From Emcibacter sp. (GTDB lineage: Bacteria; Pseudomonadota; Alphaproteobacteria; Sphingomonadales; Emcibacteraceae), in NCBI GenBank assembly GCA_027019205.1, contig JALUWZ010000178.1:1-6609 (forward strand): a DNA stretch of 6,609 nucleotides, read 5' to 3'. Below the pieces are notes generated by a model that was not told the DNA's origin, did not search any database, and worked only from the letters and a program-made list of their open reading frames with translations. Made by a program: the position numbers and the translations under genes. Each line of letters starts with the position of its first letter. Within the stretch, counting starts at the first letter, position 1. Shown one piece after another: positions 1-6,182 of this stretch.

Positions 1-1
1 G

Positions 2-1057
2 ATTACCCGCCCGGTATCTGCCCTTGCCAACGGCTATAATCCGGCGGATCTGCTGTTCACAGAAAAACTGGCCGAAAATCTGGATGAGATTGCCCTGTTT
101 GGCGAGGTGACCTATTATGTGACAGAAAGGCTTGCCGTGACCGGGGGGCTGCGCTGGTTTCATTATGCCAACAGCGCGCTGTCAATGTTGAATGATATCG
201 GGTCCGGGGCCGCCGTCAGGGCCAGGGGAGAACAGCAGAAAAACGGTCTGGTCCCCAAATTCACCCTCAGCTATTTTGCCAGCGATACAAGGCTGTATTA
301 CCTGCAGGTTGCCGAGGGCTACCGGCTTGGCGGGATCAACCTCAAGGGTCCGACAGAACCCGGCCCGCCACAGGAGGGGGACGAGAAGAGCGGTGATCTG
401 ACCACGTTTAATTCCGACCGGCTGCTCAGCATTGAACTGGGGTTTAAAGACAGGCTGTTTGACGGAAAACTGCATTTCACCGGGGCGGTCTTTTTTACAG
501 ACTGGCGAAATATCCAGTCCGACCAGTTTGATGCCGCAGGCCTGCCGATTATCGGCAATATCGGTAACGGGCAGGTGGCCGGGGCCGAAATTGAAATGGC
601 GTTGCGGCCCCTGCCCCCGGTGCAATTGCATGTTACGGCAACATGGAATTCATCGGACCTGACCAAAATCACCCCCTTGTTCGGCAAGTCCGTGGGGGCG
701 GTCAGGGACGGCTCCCTGCCGGGGGCGCCGCCATTCACCCTGACTTTTTCGGCACAATATCAATTTGATCCGGGATATGACATGAAGGGAATGTTTGCCC
801 TGAATTACAGTTATATCGGGGCCGCGCGATTGCTGTTCAGGGCCGGTACCCCCCGACAGTCAGACGCCTATCATCTCGGCAGTGCGCGATTAGAGGTCAA
901 CCGGGGAGACTGGCGCCTCACCCTGTTCGCCGACAATCTGTTCAACAGTACCGCCAACAGTTTTGCGTTCGGCAATCCGTTCAGCCTGAATGAGATCGAT
1001 CAGGTCACGCCCTTGCGCCCCCGTTCATACGGTCTGCGTCTTGGCTGGTCCTACTAG
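2..1057 (+). CDS. TonB-dependent outer-membrane receptor, C-terminal part (5' truncated)
   Basis: This frame is open from base 2 and ends at TAG (1055-1057), giving 351 visible residues of a protein that would usually be about 700-800 residues. The N-terminal signal peptide and plug domain lie off the left edge. What remains reads as the beta-barrel: alternating amphipathic strands such as DEIALFGEVTYYVTERLAVT followed by GGLRWFHY, the strand LYYLQVAEGYRLGGIN, the barrel motif LLSIELGFKDRLFDGKL, the segment GQVAGAEIEMALRP, and a terminal strand RPRSYGLRLGWSY ending in an aromatic residue, as expected for recognition by the outer-membrane assembly (BAM) machinery. Family knowledge: these receptors import ferric chelates, cobalamin, sugars or other large ligands using TonB energy. 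The ligand cannot be read from the barrel alone. A GTG at 107 is in frame but is not the start, because homologous barrel sequence continues upstream of it. The next gene is 116 bases downstream and is not obviously co-transcribed. Confidence 0.9.
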   Translation: MTRPVSALANGYNPADLLFTEKLAENLDEIALFGEVTYYVTERLAVTGGLRWFHYANSALSMLNDIGSGAAVRARGEQQKNGLVPKFTLSYFASDTRLYYLQVAEGYRLGGINLKGPTEPGPPQEGDEKSGDLTTFNSDRLLSIELGFKDRLFDGKLHFTGAVFFTDWRNIQSDQFDAAGLPIIGNIGNGQVAGAEIEMALRPLPPVQLHVTATWNSSDLTKITPLFGKSVGAVRDGSLPGAPPFTLTFSAQYQFDPGYDMKGMFALNYSYIGAARLLFRAGTPRQSDAYHLGSARLEVNRGDWRLTLFADNLFNSTANSFAFGNPFSLNEIDQVTPLRPRSYGLRLGWSY

Positions 1058-1173
1058 GGCAATATTCTCCCGCTCATATGCAAATATCTTTTCATAAGTG
1101 GAATATATCGTTATATAGGAAGTTTCTTTAAAATAAAATCTACTATACCGACGGCAAGGCAGAATATAACCCT
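1058..1173. other. AT-rich intergenic region upstream of the Lrp-type gene
   Basis: These 116 bases are clearly AT-richer than the flanking genes and hold no convincing ORF. No strong hairpin followed by a T-run is visible after the receptor stop, so I do not call a terminator. A weak promoter candidate for the downstream gene is TTTCAT at 1090-1095 with TATATA at 1112-1117 (16-base spacer); both boxes are poor. An imperfect inverted repeat, ATATA-TCGT-TATAT at 1103-1116, overlaps that candidate -10. Lrp-family genes are often autoregulated through AT-rich sites, so this could be an operator, but that is inference. Confidence 0.4.
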
Positions 1174-1689
1174 ATGAATAATCAAAAACACCCGGACAAG
1201 CACAAACCGCTGGACAGGATTGACTGCAATATCCTGAGACTCCTTCAGCAGGATGGCAGAATATCCAATGTCAAACTGGCGAAAATAATAAATCTCAGTC
1301 CGACCCCCTGCCTTGAACGCGTAAAAAGGCTGGAAAAAGAGGGCTATATCAAGGGCTATATTGCCCTGCTTGATTCTGAATTGCTCGGCGCGGCACTGGT
1401 CTCCTTCATCGAGGTCTCCCTCGACCGGACAACAACCCGGGCGCTGGATAATTTTCGCCGGGAAATGGCCCGGATGGAGGAAGTCCAGGAATGCCATATG
1501 GTCGCCGGCGGTTTTGACTATCTGATCAAGGTCAGAACCCGCGACATGGCCCATTACCGGAAATTCCTTGGCGAAAAACTGTCAGGCCTTGCCGATATCA
1601 GCAGCACCCATACCTATATGGTGATGGAAGAAGTCAAGGCCTCGGGCGCCATAGCCATTCCCGGCGCCTCTCCGGGGGCAGACATATGA
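1174..1689 (+). CDS. Lrp/AsnC-family transcriptional regulator, close to Lrp
   Basis: This 171-residue DNA-binding regulator follows E. coli Lrp (164 residues) almost end to end. The N-terminal winged helix-turn-helix covers roughly residues 13-60, with LDRIDCNILRLLQQDGRISN and then LSPTPCLERVKRLEKEGYI. The C-terminal RAM (ligand-sensing, oligomerising) domain covers about 70-155, with EVQECHMVAGGFDYLIKVRT and TYMVMEEVKAS as hallmarks. Lrp proteins form octamers or hexadecamers, sense leucine or other amino acids, and control amino-acid metabolism and transport. About 16 residues after EEVKAS form a small-residue and proline tail unlike the E. coli one. The ATG at 1174 is chosen because the protein then begins just like E. 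coli Lrp. Its ribosome site is weak: AAGG at 1156-1159 is 14 bases away. The stop codon overlaps the ferredoxin start. Whether it is the global Lrp or a local paralogue cannot be decided here, so no symbol is given. Confidence 0.92.
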   Translation: MNNQKHPDKHKPLDRIDCNILRLLQQDGRISNVKLAKIINLSPTPCLERVKRLEKEGYIKGYIALLDSELLGAALVSFIEVSLDRTTTRALDNFRREMARMEEVQECHMVAGGFDYLIKVRTRDMAHYRKFLGEKLSGLADISSTHTYMVMEEVKASGAIAIPGASPGADI

Positions 1690-2003
1690 CAAAGCTCGGC
1701 TTTATTTCTCCGGAAGGTGAGAAAATTATCGTCGCCGCCCCCTGCGGCCAAAGCCTGATGGAAATTGCGGTTGATAATGATATCCCCGGCATTGATGCCG
1801 ACTGTGAAGGGGGATGCGCCTGTGCCACCTGTCACATTCTGATTCCCGACGCCTATAAAAACCGGCTCCCGCAGATGGAAGAAGACGAGCAATATCTGCT
1901 CGATTTTCTGGATAACCGACAAGGGAACAGCCGTCTGAGTTGTCAGATAGAGATGACAGAACAGCTGGACGGCATGATAATTACCGTCCCGGAACAGCCC
2001 TGA
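1686..2003 (+). CDS. [2Fe-2S] ferredoxin, adrenodoxin/putidaredoxin type
   Basis: This 105-residue soluble electron carrier has the adrenodoxin-type cluster motif. The cysteines C40, C46, C49 and C86 have spacing C-x5-C-x2-C-x36-C, the same as bovine adrenodoxin, within CEGGCACATCHI and later LSCQI. An additional cysteine, C44, sits inside the loop, as in the E. coli Isc ferredoxin Fdx (CEKSCACTTC); C20 is also present. The acidic stretch MEEDEQYLLDFLD (64-76) matches the partner-docking helix of the family. Known roles of relatives are feeding electrons to cytochromes P450 or other oxygenases, or supporting Fe-S cluster assembly; no P450, ferredoxin reductase or isc gene lies in the window. 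The ATG at 1686 overlaps the Lrp-type stop as ATGA, which implies translational coupling. A GGGGG run at about 1674-1678 is a possible weak ribosome site. The exact redox partner is unknown. Confidence 0.93.
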   Translation: MTKLGFISPEGEKIIVAAPCGQSLMEIAVDNDIPGIDADCEGGCACATCHILIPDAYKNRLPQMEEDEQYLLDFLDNRQGNSRLSCQIEMTEQLDGMIITVPEQP

Positions 2004-2006
2004 ATC

Positions 2007-3791
2007 CTAAAGCACCATTACAGAACGGGTTGCCCGATGCAGCCAGTCAAGCTCGGCTCCCTCCAGAAAGGGTGATATTTTTTCCCGGACCTGGGCATGA
2101 TATATATTCAGCCAGGTAATTTCCGCACTGCTCATCATGTGGGGATTGACCAGCCGCGTGTCTATCGGGACAAAAGTTATCGTCTCGAATATATTCATTG
2201 GCCGGTCTTCATCCTCCATATAGCTTTTACGGACAATCATCAGATTTTCAATGCGGATGCCATATTCACCGGCCTTGTAAAATCCCGGCTCGTTGGACAG
2301 GATCATGCCCGGCTGCAGGGCGGCGCCAAAGCCTTTGCTGGATATGGATTGTGGCCCCTCATGCACCCCGAGGAAACTGCCGACCCCGTGGCCGGTGCCG
2401 TGATCATAATCAAGCCCGATATCCCACAATGCCTTGCGGGCCAGAGCATCAAGATGCGCTCCCGTGCGCCCCACCGGAAAGCGCGCCTGGGCCATCGCAA
2501 TATGCCCCTTCAGCACCCGGGTGAAGCGGTCGCGCTGTTCCTCTGTCGTATGACCGACCGCAATGGTCCGGGTCAGGTCGGTGGTGCCGTCGAGATATTG
2601 CGCCCCCGAATCCAGCAGATAAAGCATATCCCCGGTGATCCTGCGATTGGTCTCCGGCCCCGAGCGATAATGAACGATAGCACCGTTGGGGCCAGCCCCG
2701 GATATGGTATCGAAACTCAGACTGTGAAATCGGTCCTGTGCCTGTCGGAAGCCCAGCAATTTATCGGTGGCACCCAGTTCGTCAATTTTACCTGATGAGA
2801 CATTATTTTCAAACCAGCACAGAAATTTGCACATCGCCACCCCGTCCCGGATATGTGCCGCCCGCGCCCCGTCCAGTTCGACATCATTCTTGCAGGCCTT
2901 GGCCATCAGGCAGGGATCATCCTTACAGACAATCTCCGCCCCGCCCTTTTCGAGGGCGGCAATCACCGCCACCGGCGCATGTTTCGGATCGACCAGAATT
3001 CTCTTGCCGCCCTTGCCGAGCTTTCCAAGAGCCGGGATAAAACCATCATAGGGCTTTACCTTGACATCAGGCCCGAGATGCTCCCGCACGTCATCGGATA
3101 TTTTGTCCTCATCAACGAAAAGGACCGCCTTGCCATTATTTTTCAGAATAGCATAGCCCAGCACCAGCGGCGAGTGGGAAACATCATTCCCCCGGATATT
3201 GAGCAGCCAGGCAACCGTATCAAGGCCGGTTAATATGGCAGCCTTCAGATTGTCGGCCTTCAGGTCGGCGCTGATACGGGCGCGTTTATGCTGTGATTTC
3301 TCGCCGGAAAATTCAAGAGGATGCGGGAAAACCGGATCTTTGGTGGGGGCCGGACGGTCCTGCCATATCCCGTCAATGGGGTTTTTATCAACCGGCAGCA
3401 GAATAATCCCGCTGCCCTTCAATGATTTGGTAATTTTTTCTATTTCGCCTCTGGTATGAAGCATCGGGTCATAGCCAACCCGGTCCCCTGTGGCGAGATG
3501 CGACAGGAGCCAGTCACCGGGCCTGTCGTCATGCAGGCTCAAAAGATCAAAATCTGCGTTATCAACCTGATTTCTGGCCTGAAGGGTGTAACGACCATCG
3601 ACATAAACCGCCCCGCCGTCAAGGGTGATCATGGCGAAACCCGCAGACCCGGTAAACCCGGTCAGCCAGGCCAGCCGTTCCGCCCGTGCCGGAGTATATT
3701 CACTTTGATGTTCGTCCGCATGGGGAACAAGGAAGCCTTTCAGCTTCTGGTCCCGCAAGCTCTGGCGTAACGCCCGTAACCTGTTCCGCAT
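2007..3791 (-). CDS. pepP: Xaa-Pro aminopeptidase (aminopeptidase P), M24B family
   Basis: This 594-residue cytosolic metalloprotease removes an N-terminal residue that precedes proline. It has the long three-domain form of human XPNPEP1 (623 residues), not the shorter E. coli PepP. Two creatinase-N-like domains occupy about 1-150 and 160-310, and the pita-bread catalytic domain about 310-540, followed by a C-terminal extension. All five metal ligands are visible: D394 (LLDSGAQ), D405 (TTDLTRT), H468 (GTGHGVG), E501 (LSNEPGFY) and E515 (GIRIEN). H374 (AIVHYR) and H477 (GVHEGP) match the human catalytic histidines H395 and H498, with nearly identical spacing throughout, so the enzyme should be active, probably with two Mn ions. 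It lies 29 bases after bioA on the same strand and is probably the last gene of that transcript. The ribosome site is weak (GAGTGG, roughly 6-9 bases before ATG). The stop lies 3 bases from the convergent ferredoxin stop. The symbol follows general usage. Confidence 0.95.
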   Translation of the reverse strand: MRNRLRALRQSLRDQKLKGFLVPHADEHQSEYTPARAERLAWLTGFTGSAGFAMITLDGGAVYVDGRYTLQARNQVDNADFDLLSLHDDRPGDWLLSHLATGDRVGYDPMLHTRGEIEKITKSLKGSGIILLPVDKNPIDGIWQDRPAPTKDPVFPHPLEFSGEKSQHKRARISADLKADNLKAAILTGLDTVAWLLNIRGNDVSHSPLVLGYAILKNNGKAVLFVDEDKISDDVREHLGPDVKVKPYDGFIPALGKLGKGGKRILVDPKHAPVAVIAALEKGGAEIVCKDDPCLMAKACKNDVELDGARAAHIRDGVAMCKFLCWFENNVSSGKIDELGATDKLLGFRQAQDRFHSLSFDTISGAGPNGAIVHYRSGPETNRRITGDMLYLLDSGAQYLDGTTDLTRTIAVGHTTEEQRDRFTRVLKGHIAMAQARFPVGRTGAHLDALARKALWDIGLDYDHGTGHGVGSFLGVHEGPQSISSKGFGAALQPGMILSNEPGFYKAGEYGIRIENLMIVRKSYMEDEDRPMNIFETITFVPIDTRLVNPHMMSSAEITWLNIYHAQVREKISPFLEGAELDWLHRATRSVMVL

Positions 3792-3820
3792 GTTATACCA
3801 CTCTGAGAATCGTTTACATT

Positions 3821-5080
3821 TCAGCTATTAAGCACTTTATCCACGGCCTGTGTCAATACTGCAAGTTCATGGCTTTCCATACAAAATGACGGGGTGAGAT
3901 AAATTACATTGCCAAAGGGCCTGATCCAGACCCCGGCCTCAATAAATTCGCTGCGTAATTTATCAATATCCGCGATATTTTCCATCTCGATCACGCCGAT
4001 GGCCCCCTTGACCCTGACGTCCTTTACCCCCGGCAAATCGCGAAATTGTTCGAGCGACTGATTAAGATGGCCTTCTATGCGCCGCACCCGGTCCAGCACC
4101 GGCTCATCGCGGAAAATATCCAGCGACGCATTGGCTGCTGCACAAGCCAGCGGATTGGCCATATAGGTCGGCCCGTGCATAAAGGCCTTGTCCGGATCAT
4201 CAGACAGAAAGGCCTGATATACCCGGTCGGTGGCAACCGTCGCCGCCATTGGCACCGTGCCCGCCGTCAGCGCCTTGCCAAGACAGATAATATCGGGGAC
4301 AATTCCGGCCTGTTCACAGGCAAACATGCTGCCGGTGCGGCCAAAGCCGGTAAAAATCTCGTCCAGAATCAGCAGGACATCATTTTCTTTGCAGGCTTTG
4401 GCAATGGCCGCCAGCGTTTCAGGCCCGTGAAATTTCATGCCCCCCGCCCCCTGAACCAGCGGTTCCATGATCACCCCGGCAATCTGGTCCCGCTGCTGTG
4501 CCAGAAACCCGCCGAATTCTGTTATTTGCTGATCAGTCTGCGGCAGCGGGCGCAGAAATTGCTGCTGCAGGAAACCGCCGAACGCCTTGTGAAGGCCATT
4601 ATCCCCGACCGACATCGCCGCCGTGGTATCGCCGTGATAGCCGTCGCGGAAACAGACAAAACGCTGATGCCCCTCACCTCCCGGATTGGCCCAGTATTGC
4701 CGCGCCATCTTGAGGGCGATTTCAACCGACACCGAGCCGCTTTCAGAAAAGAAAACATGATCAAGATCACCGGGCAGCAGGTCCGCGAGACGTTTGGCCA
4801 GCGTTGCCGCCCCCTCATGCACCAGACCGCCGAGCATGATATGGGACATATTTTTTACCTGGGCAATAATTTTTTCCTGCATAGCCGGATTGTTATAGCC
4901 GTGACATGCCGTCCACCATGAGGCAATACCGTCAACCAGCCTGCGCCCGTCGGCCAGCTCAATCATAACTCCATCGGTAGAGACCACCGGCAGGGCCTGA
5001 TCCACGGTCTGCATCTGGGCATAGGGCAACCAGATATTGCCGTAGCCCTCGGTGAACCAGTCGGGCGGGTCTCCGGTCAT
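3821..5080 (-). CDS. bioA: Adenosylmethionine-8-amino-7-oxononanoate aminotransferase (DAPA synthase)
   Basis: This 419-residue PLP enzyme transfers the amino group of S-adenosylmethionine to KAPA, giving 7,8-diaminononanoate, the step before dethiobiotin in biotin synthesis. It is a fold-type I, class III aminotransferase of normal length. Visible signatures are NIWLPYAQM (Y20, equivalent to E. coli Y17), the substrate-site pair W55-W56 in ASWWTACHGY, Y148 in GYHGDT, D240 in ILDEIFTGFGRTG (contact to the PLP ring nitrogen), R248, the Schiff-base lysine K269 in CLGKALTAG, and R387 in WIRPFGN. The D240-K269 distance of 29 equals the E. coli D245-K274 distance. The start overlaps the bioB stop as TAATG (one shared base), and GAAGG lies about 6 bases upstream, so translation is probably coupled to bioB. 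The biotin-type motifs and the bioB neighbour make the SAM-dependent BioA assignment stronger than a generic omega-aminotransferase. Confidence 0.97.
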   Translation of the reverse strand: MTGDPPDWFTEGYGNIWLPYAQMQTVDQALPVVSTDGVMIELADGRRLVDGIASWWTACHGYNNPAMQEKIIAQVKNMSHIMLGGLVHEGAATLAKRLADLLPGDLDHVFFSESGSVSVEIALKMARQYWANPGGEGHQRFVCFRDGYHGDTTAAMSVGDNGLHKAFGGFLQQQFLRPLPQTDQQITEFGGFLAQQRDQIAGVIMEPLVQGAGGMKFHGPETLAAIAKACKENDVLLILDEIFTGFGRTGSMFACEQAGIVPDIICLGKALTAGTVPMAATVATDRVYQAFLSDDPDKAFMHGPTYMANPLACAAANASLDIFRDEPVLDRVRRIEGHLNQSLEQFRDLPGVKDVRVKGAIGVIEMENIADIDKLRSEFIEAGVWIRPFGNVIYLTPSFCMESHELAVLTQAVDKVLNS

Positions 5081-6072
5081 TATTGGCCTTCGGGCGTCAT
5101 ACCAAGACGGGCAAACAGCTCAAGGTCGGTATTCTGCATCGGGTTTGCGGTGGTCAGCAGTTTTTCGCCGTAAAAAATGCTGTTGGCCCCGGCGAAAAAG
5201 CACAAGGCCTGCATCTCGTCATTCATCGCCTCGCGACCGGCAGACAGGCGAACGTAAGAGGCCGGCATCAGCAGACGCGCCACGGCAATGGTGCGGATAA
5301 AATCAAACGGATCCATCTGTCCCGCGCCAAAAAGCGGCGTGCCTTCGACCTGCACCAGCATATTGATCGGCACGCTGCCCGGATGGGTCGGCAGATTGGC
5401 CAAAGTCTGTAGCATCCCGGCCCGGTCGGCCCGGCTTTCGCCCATGCCGACGATGCCGCCACTACAGATATTGATTCCGGCGGCGCTGACATTTTCCAGG
5501 GTTTCCAGCCGGTCCTCATAGCTGCGGGTGGTGATAATCTCCCGGTAATATTCCGGCGAACTGTCAATATTATGGTTGTAATAATCCAGCCCGGCCTGTT
5601 TTAACTGCGCTGCCTGTCCCGCATCAAGCATGCCGAGCGTCATGCAGGATTCAAGGCCGAGTGACTTCACCCCCTCGATCATCTCGCAAACCGTATCCAT
5701 ATCGCGACCCTTCGGGCTGCGCCATGCCGCCCCCATGCAATAGCGGGTCGCGCCGTTCAGTTTGGCGTTGCGCGCCCCTTCAAGAACCTGTTCCACCGCC
5801 ATCAGGCGCCCGGCCTCGACATCGGTCTGATAACGCGAGGATTGCGGGCAATATTTACAGTCTTCCGGACAGCCACCGGTCTTGATACTGCAAAGTTGCG
5901 AAAGCTGGATTTTATTCGGATCGAAATACTGCCGGTGAAGAGTCTGGGCCTGAAACAGCAGCTCCATCAGCGGCAGGTCAAAAAATTCCAGAATTTCCCG
6001 TTTGGTCCAGTTGTGACGGAATCCGTCCGGATAGGGATTTTCCCGCAAGGTCTGTTCCTGTGCCACGGCCAT
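5080..6072 (-). CDS. bioB: Biotin synthase (radical SAM)
   Basis: This 330-residue enzyme inserts sulfur into dethiobiotin to form biotin, using a radical-SAM [4Fe-4S] cluster and a sacrificial [2Fe-2S] cluster as sulfur donor. The first cluster is held by C68, C72 and C75 (GGCPEDCKYCPQS). The second uses C112 (RYCMGAA), C143 (ESCMTLG), C203 (NICSGGIVGMGE) and R275 (YVRLSAGR). All seven match E. coli BioB C53/C57/C60, C97/C128/C188 and R260 with identical spacing, so it should be functional. The family stretch YNHNIDSSPEYY is also present. The N-terminus is about 15 residues longer than in E. coli. The ATG at 6072 is preceded by GGAG with a 5-base gap, a good ribosome site, which supports this start. 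It is first in the leftward unit bioB-bioA-aminopeptidase and diverges from bioF across 110 bases. Confidence 0.98.
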   Translation of the reverse strand: MAVAQEQTLRENPYPDGFRHNWTKREILEFFDLPLMELLFQAQTLHRQYFDPNKIQLSQLCSIKTGGCPEDCKYCPQSSRYQTDVEAGRLMAVEQVLEGARNAKLNGATRYCMGAAWRSPKGRDMDTVCEMIEGVKSLGLESCMTLGMLDAGQAAQLKQAGLDYYNHNIDSSPEYYREIITTRSYEDRLETLENVSAAGINICSGGIVGMGESRADRAGMLQTLANLPTHPGSVPINMLVQVEGTPLFGAGQMDPFDFIRTIAVARLLMPASYVRLSAGREAMNDEMQALCFFAGANSIFYGEKLLTTANPMQNTDLELFARLGMTPEGQ

Positions 6073-6101
6073 ATCTGCTCCAGTTTACGCTATTTTGCCC
6101 C

Positions 6102-6129
6102 ACGTTAGCCGCCCCGCCTGCAGAGTCAA
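6102..6129 (-). promoter_or_regulatory. Putative sigma-70 promoter for the bioB-bioA-aminopeptidase unit
   Basis: On the - strand, TTGACT (6129-6124, 5 of 6) is followed by a 16-base spacer and TAACGT (6107-6102, 3 of 6). The predicted start is near 6095, giving a leader of about 23 bases that includes the GGAG ribosome site. An alternative is a better -10, CATAAT (6159-6154 on the - strand), with a poor -35, GATACA. The -10 of the preferred candidate is weak. Confidence 0.35.
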
Positions 6130-6145
6130 GTTTTTTGCTCTTTGA

Positions 6146-6174
6146 TTGACAGATTATGGCAATATCCCTATCAC
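6146..6174 (+). promoter_or_regulatory. Putative sigma-70 promoter for bioF
   Basis: A perfect TTGACA -35 (6146-6151) is followed by a 17-base spacer and TATCAC (6169-6174, 4 of 6 consensus) as -10. The predicted transcription start is about 6181, only two bases before the bioF ATG at 6183. That would give an essentially leaderless message, which fits the absence of any Shine-Dalgarno sequence there. Sequence inspection only. Confidence 0.42.
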
Positions 6175-6182
6175 CTGTATCT

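Larger units (their letters stand above)
6073..6182. promoter_or_regulatory. Divergent biotin promoter region between bioB and bioF
   Basis: This 110-base gap separates the divergent bioB and bioF genes and must hold promoters for both. Two good -35 boxes lie back to back: TTGACT on the - strand (6129-6124) and TTGACA on the + strand (6146-6151), forming an inverted repeat GTCAA-N16-TTGAC around a T-rich core. A regulator binding here could control both directions. I do not find the alphaproteobacterial BioR palindrome (TTATMKATAA type) nor a BirA operator (TTGTWAAC inverted pair), so the regulator is not identified. Confidence 0.6.

Noticed and set aside
107..109. GTG as the start of the receptor gene
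   Set aside because: The same frame is open back to base 2 and upstream residues (DEIALFGE) continue a typical barrel strand, so the gene is truncated by the window and does not start here.
1111..1554. Open frame of 147 codons on the - strand opposite the Lrp-type gene
   Set aside because: It covers the conserved Lrp-type frame in antisense and shows no domain features.
2097..2795. Open frame of 232 codons on the + strand opposite the aminopeptidase P gene
   Set aside because: It is antisense to the catalytic domain of the aminopeptidase, has no family motif and no convincing ribosome site.
3792..3820. BirA-operator-like sequence before the aminopeptidase gene (ATGTAAAC-N14-TATAACAT on the - strand)
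   Set aside because: The first arm fits the TTGTWAAC half-site well but the second fits only about 5 of 8. It sits in a 29-base gap within an apparent operon, and no similar pair is found at the main bio promoter, where control would be expected.
4046..4921. Long open frame of 291 codons on the + strand opposite bioA
   Set aside because: It lies wholly antisense to a well-supported bioA with intact catalytic residues. The translation is rich in R, H, P, Q and I with no recognisable motif, as expected of a shadow frame.
6073..6182. BioR-type operator (TTATMKATAA palindrome) in the bio promoter
   Set aside because: No matching 10-base palindrome is present on either strand of the gap.
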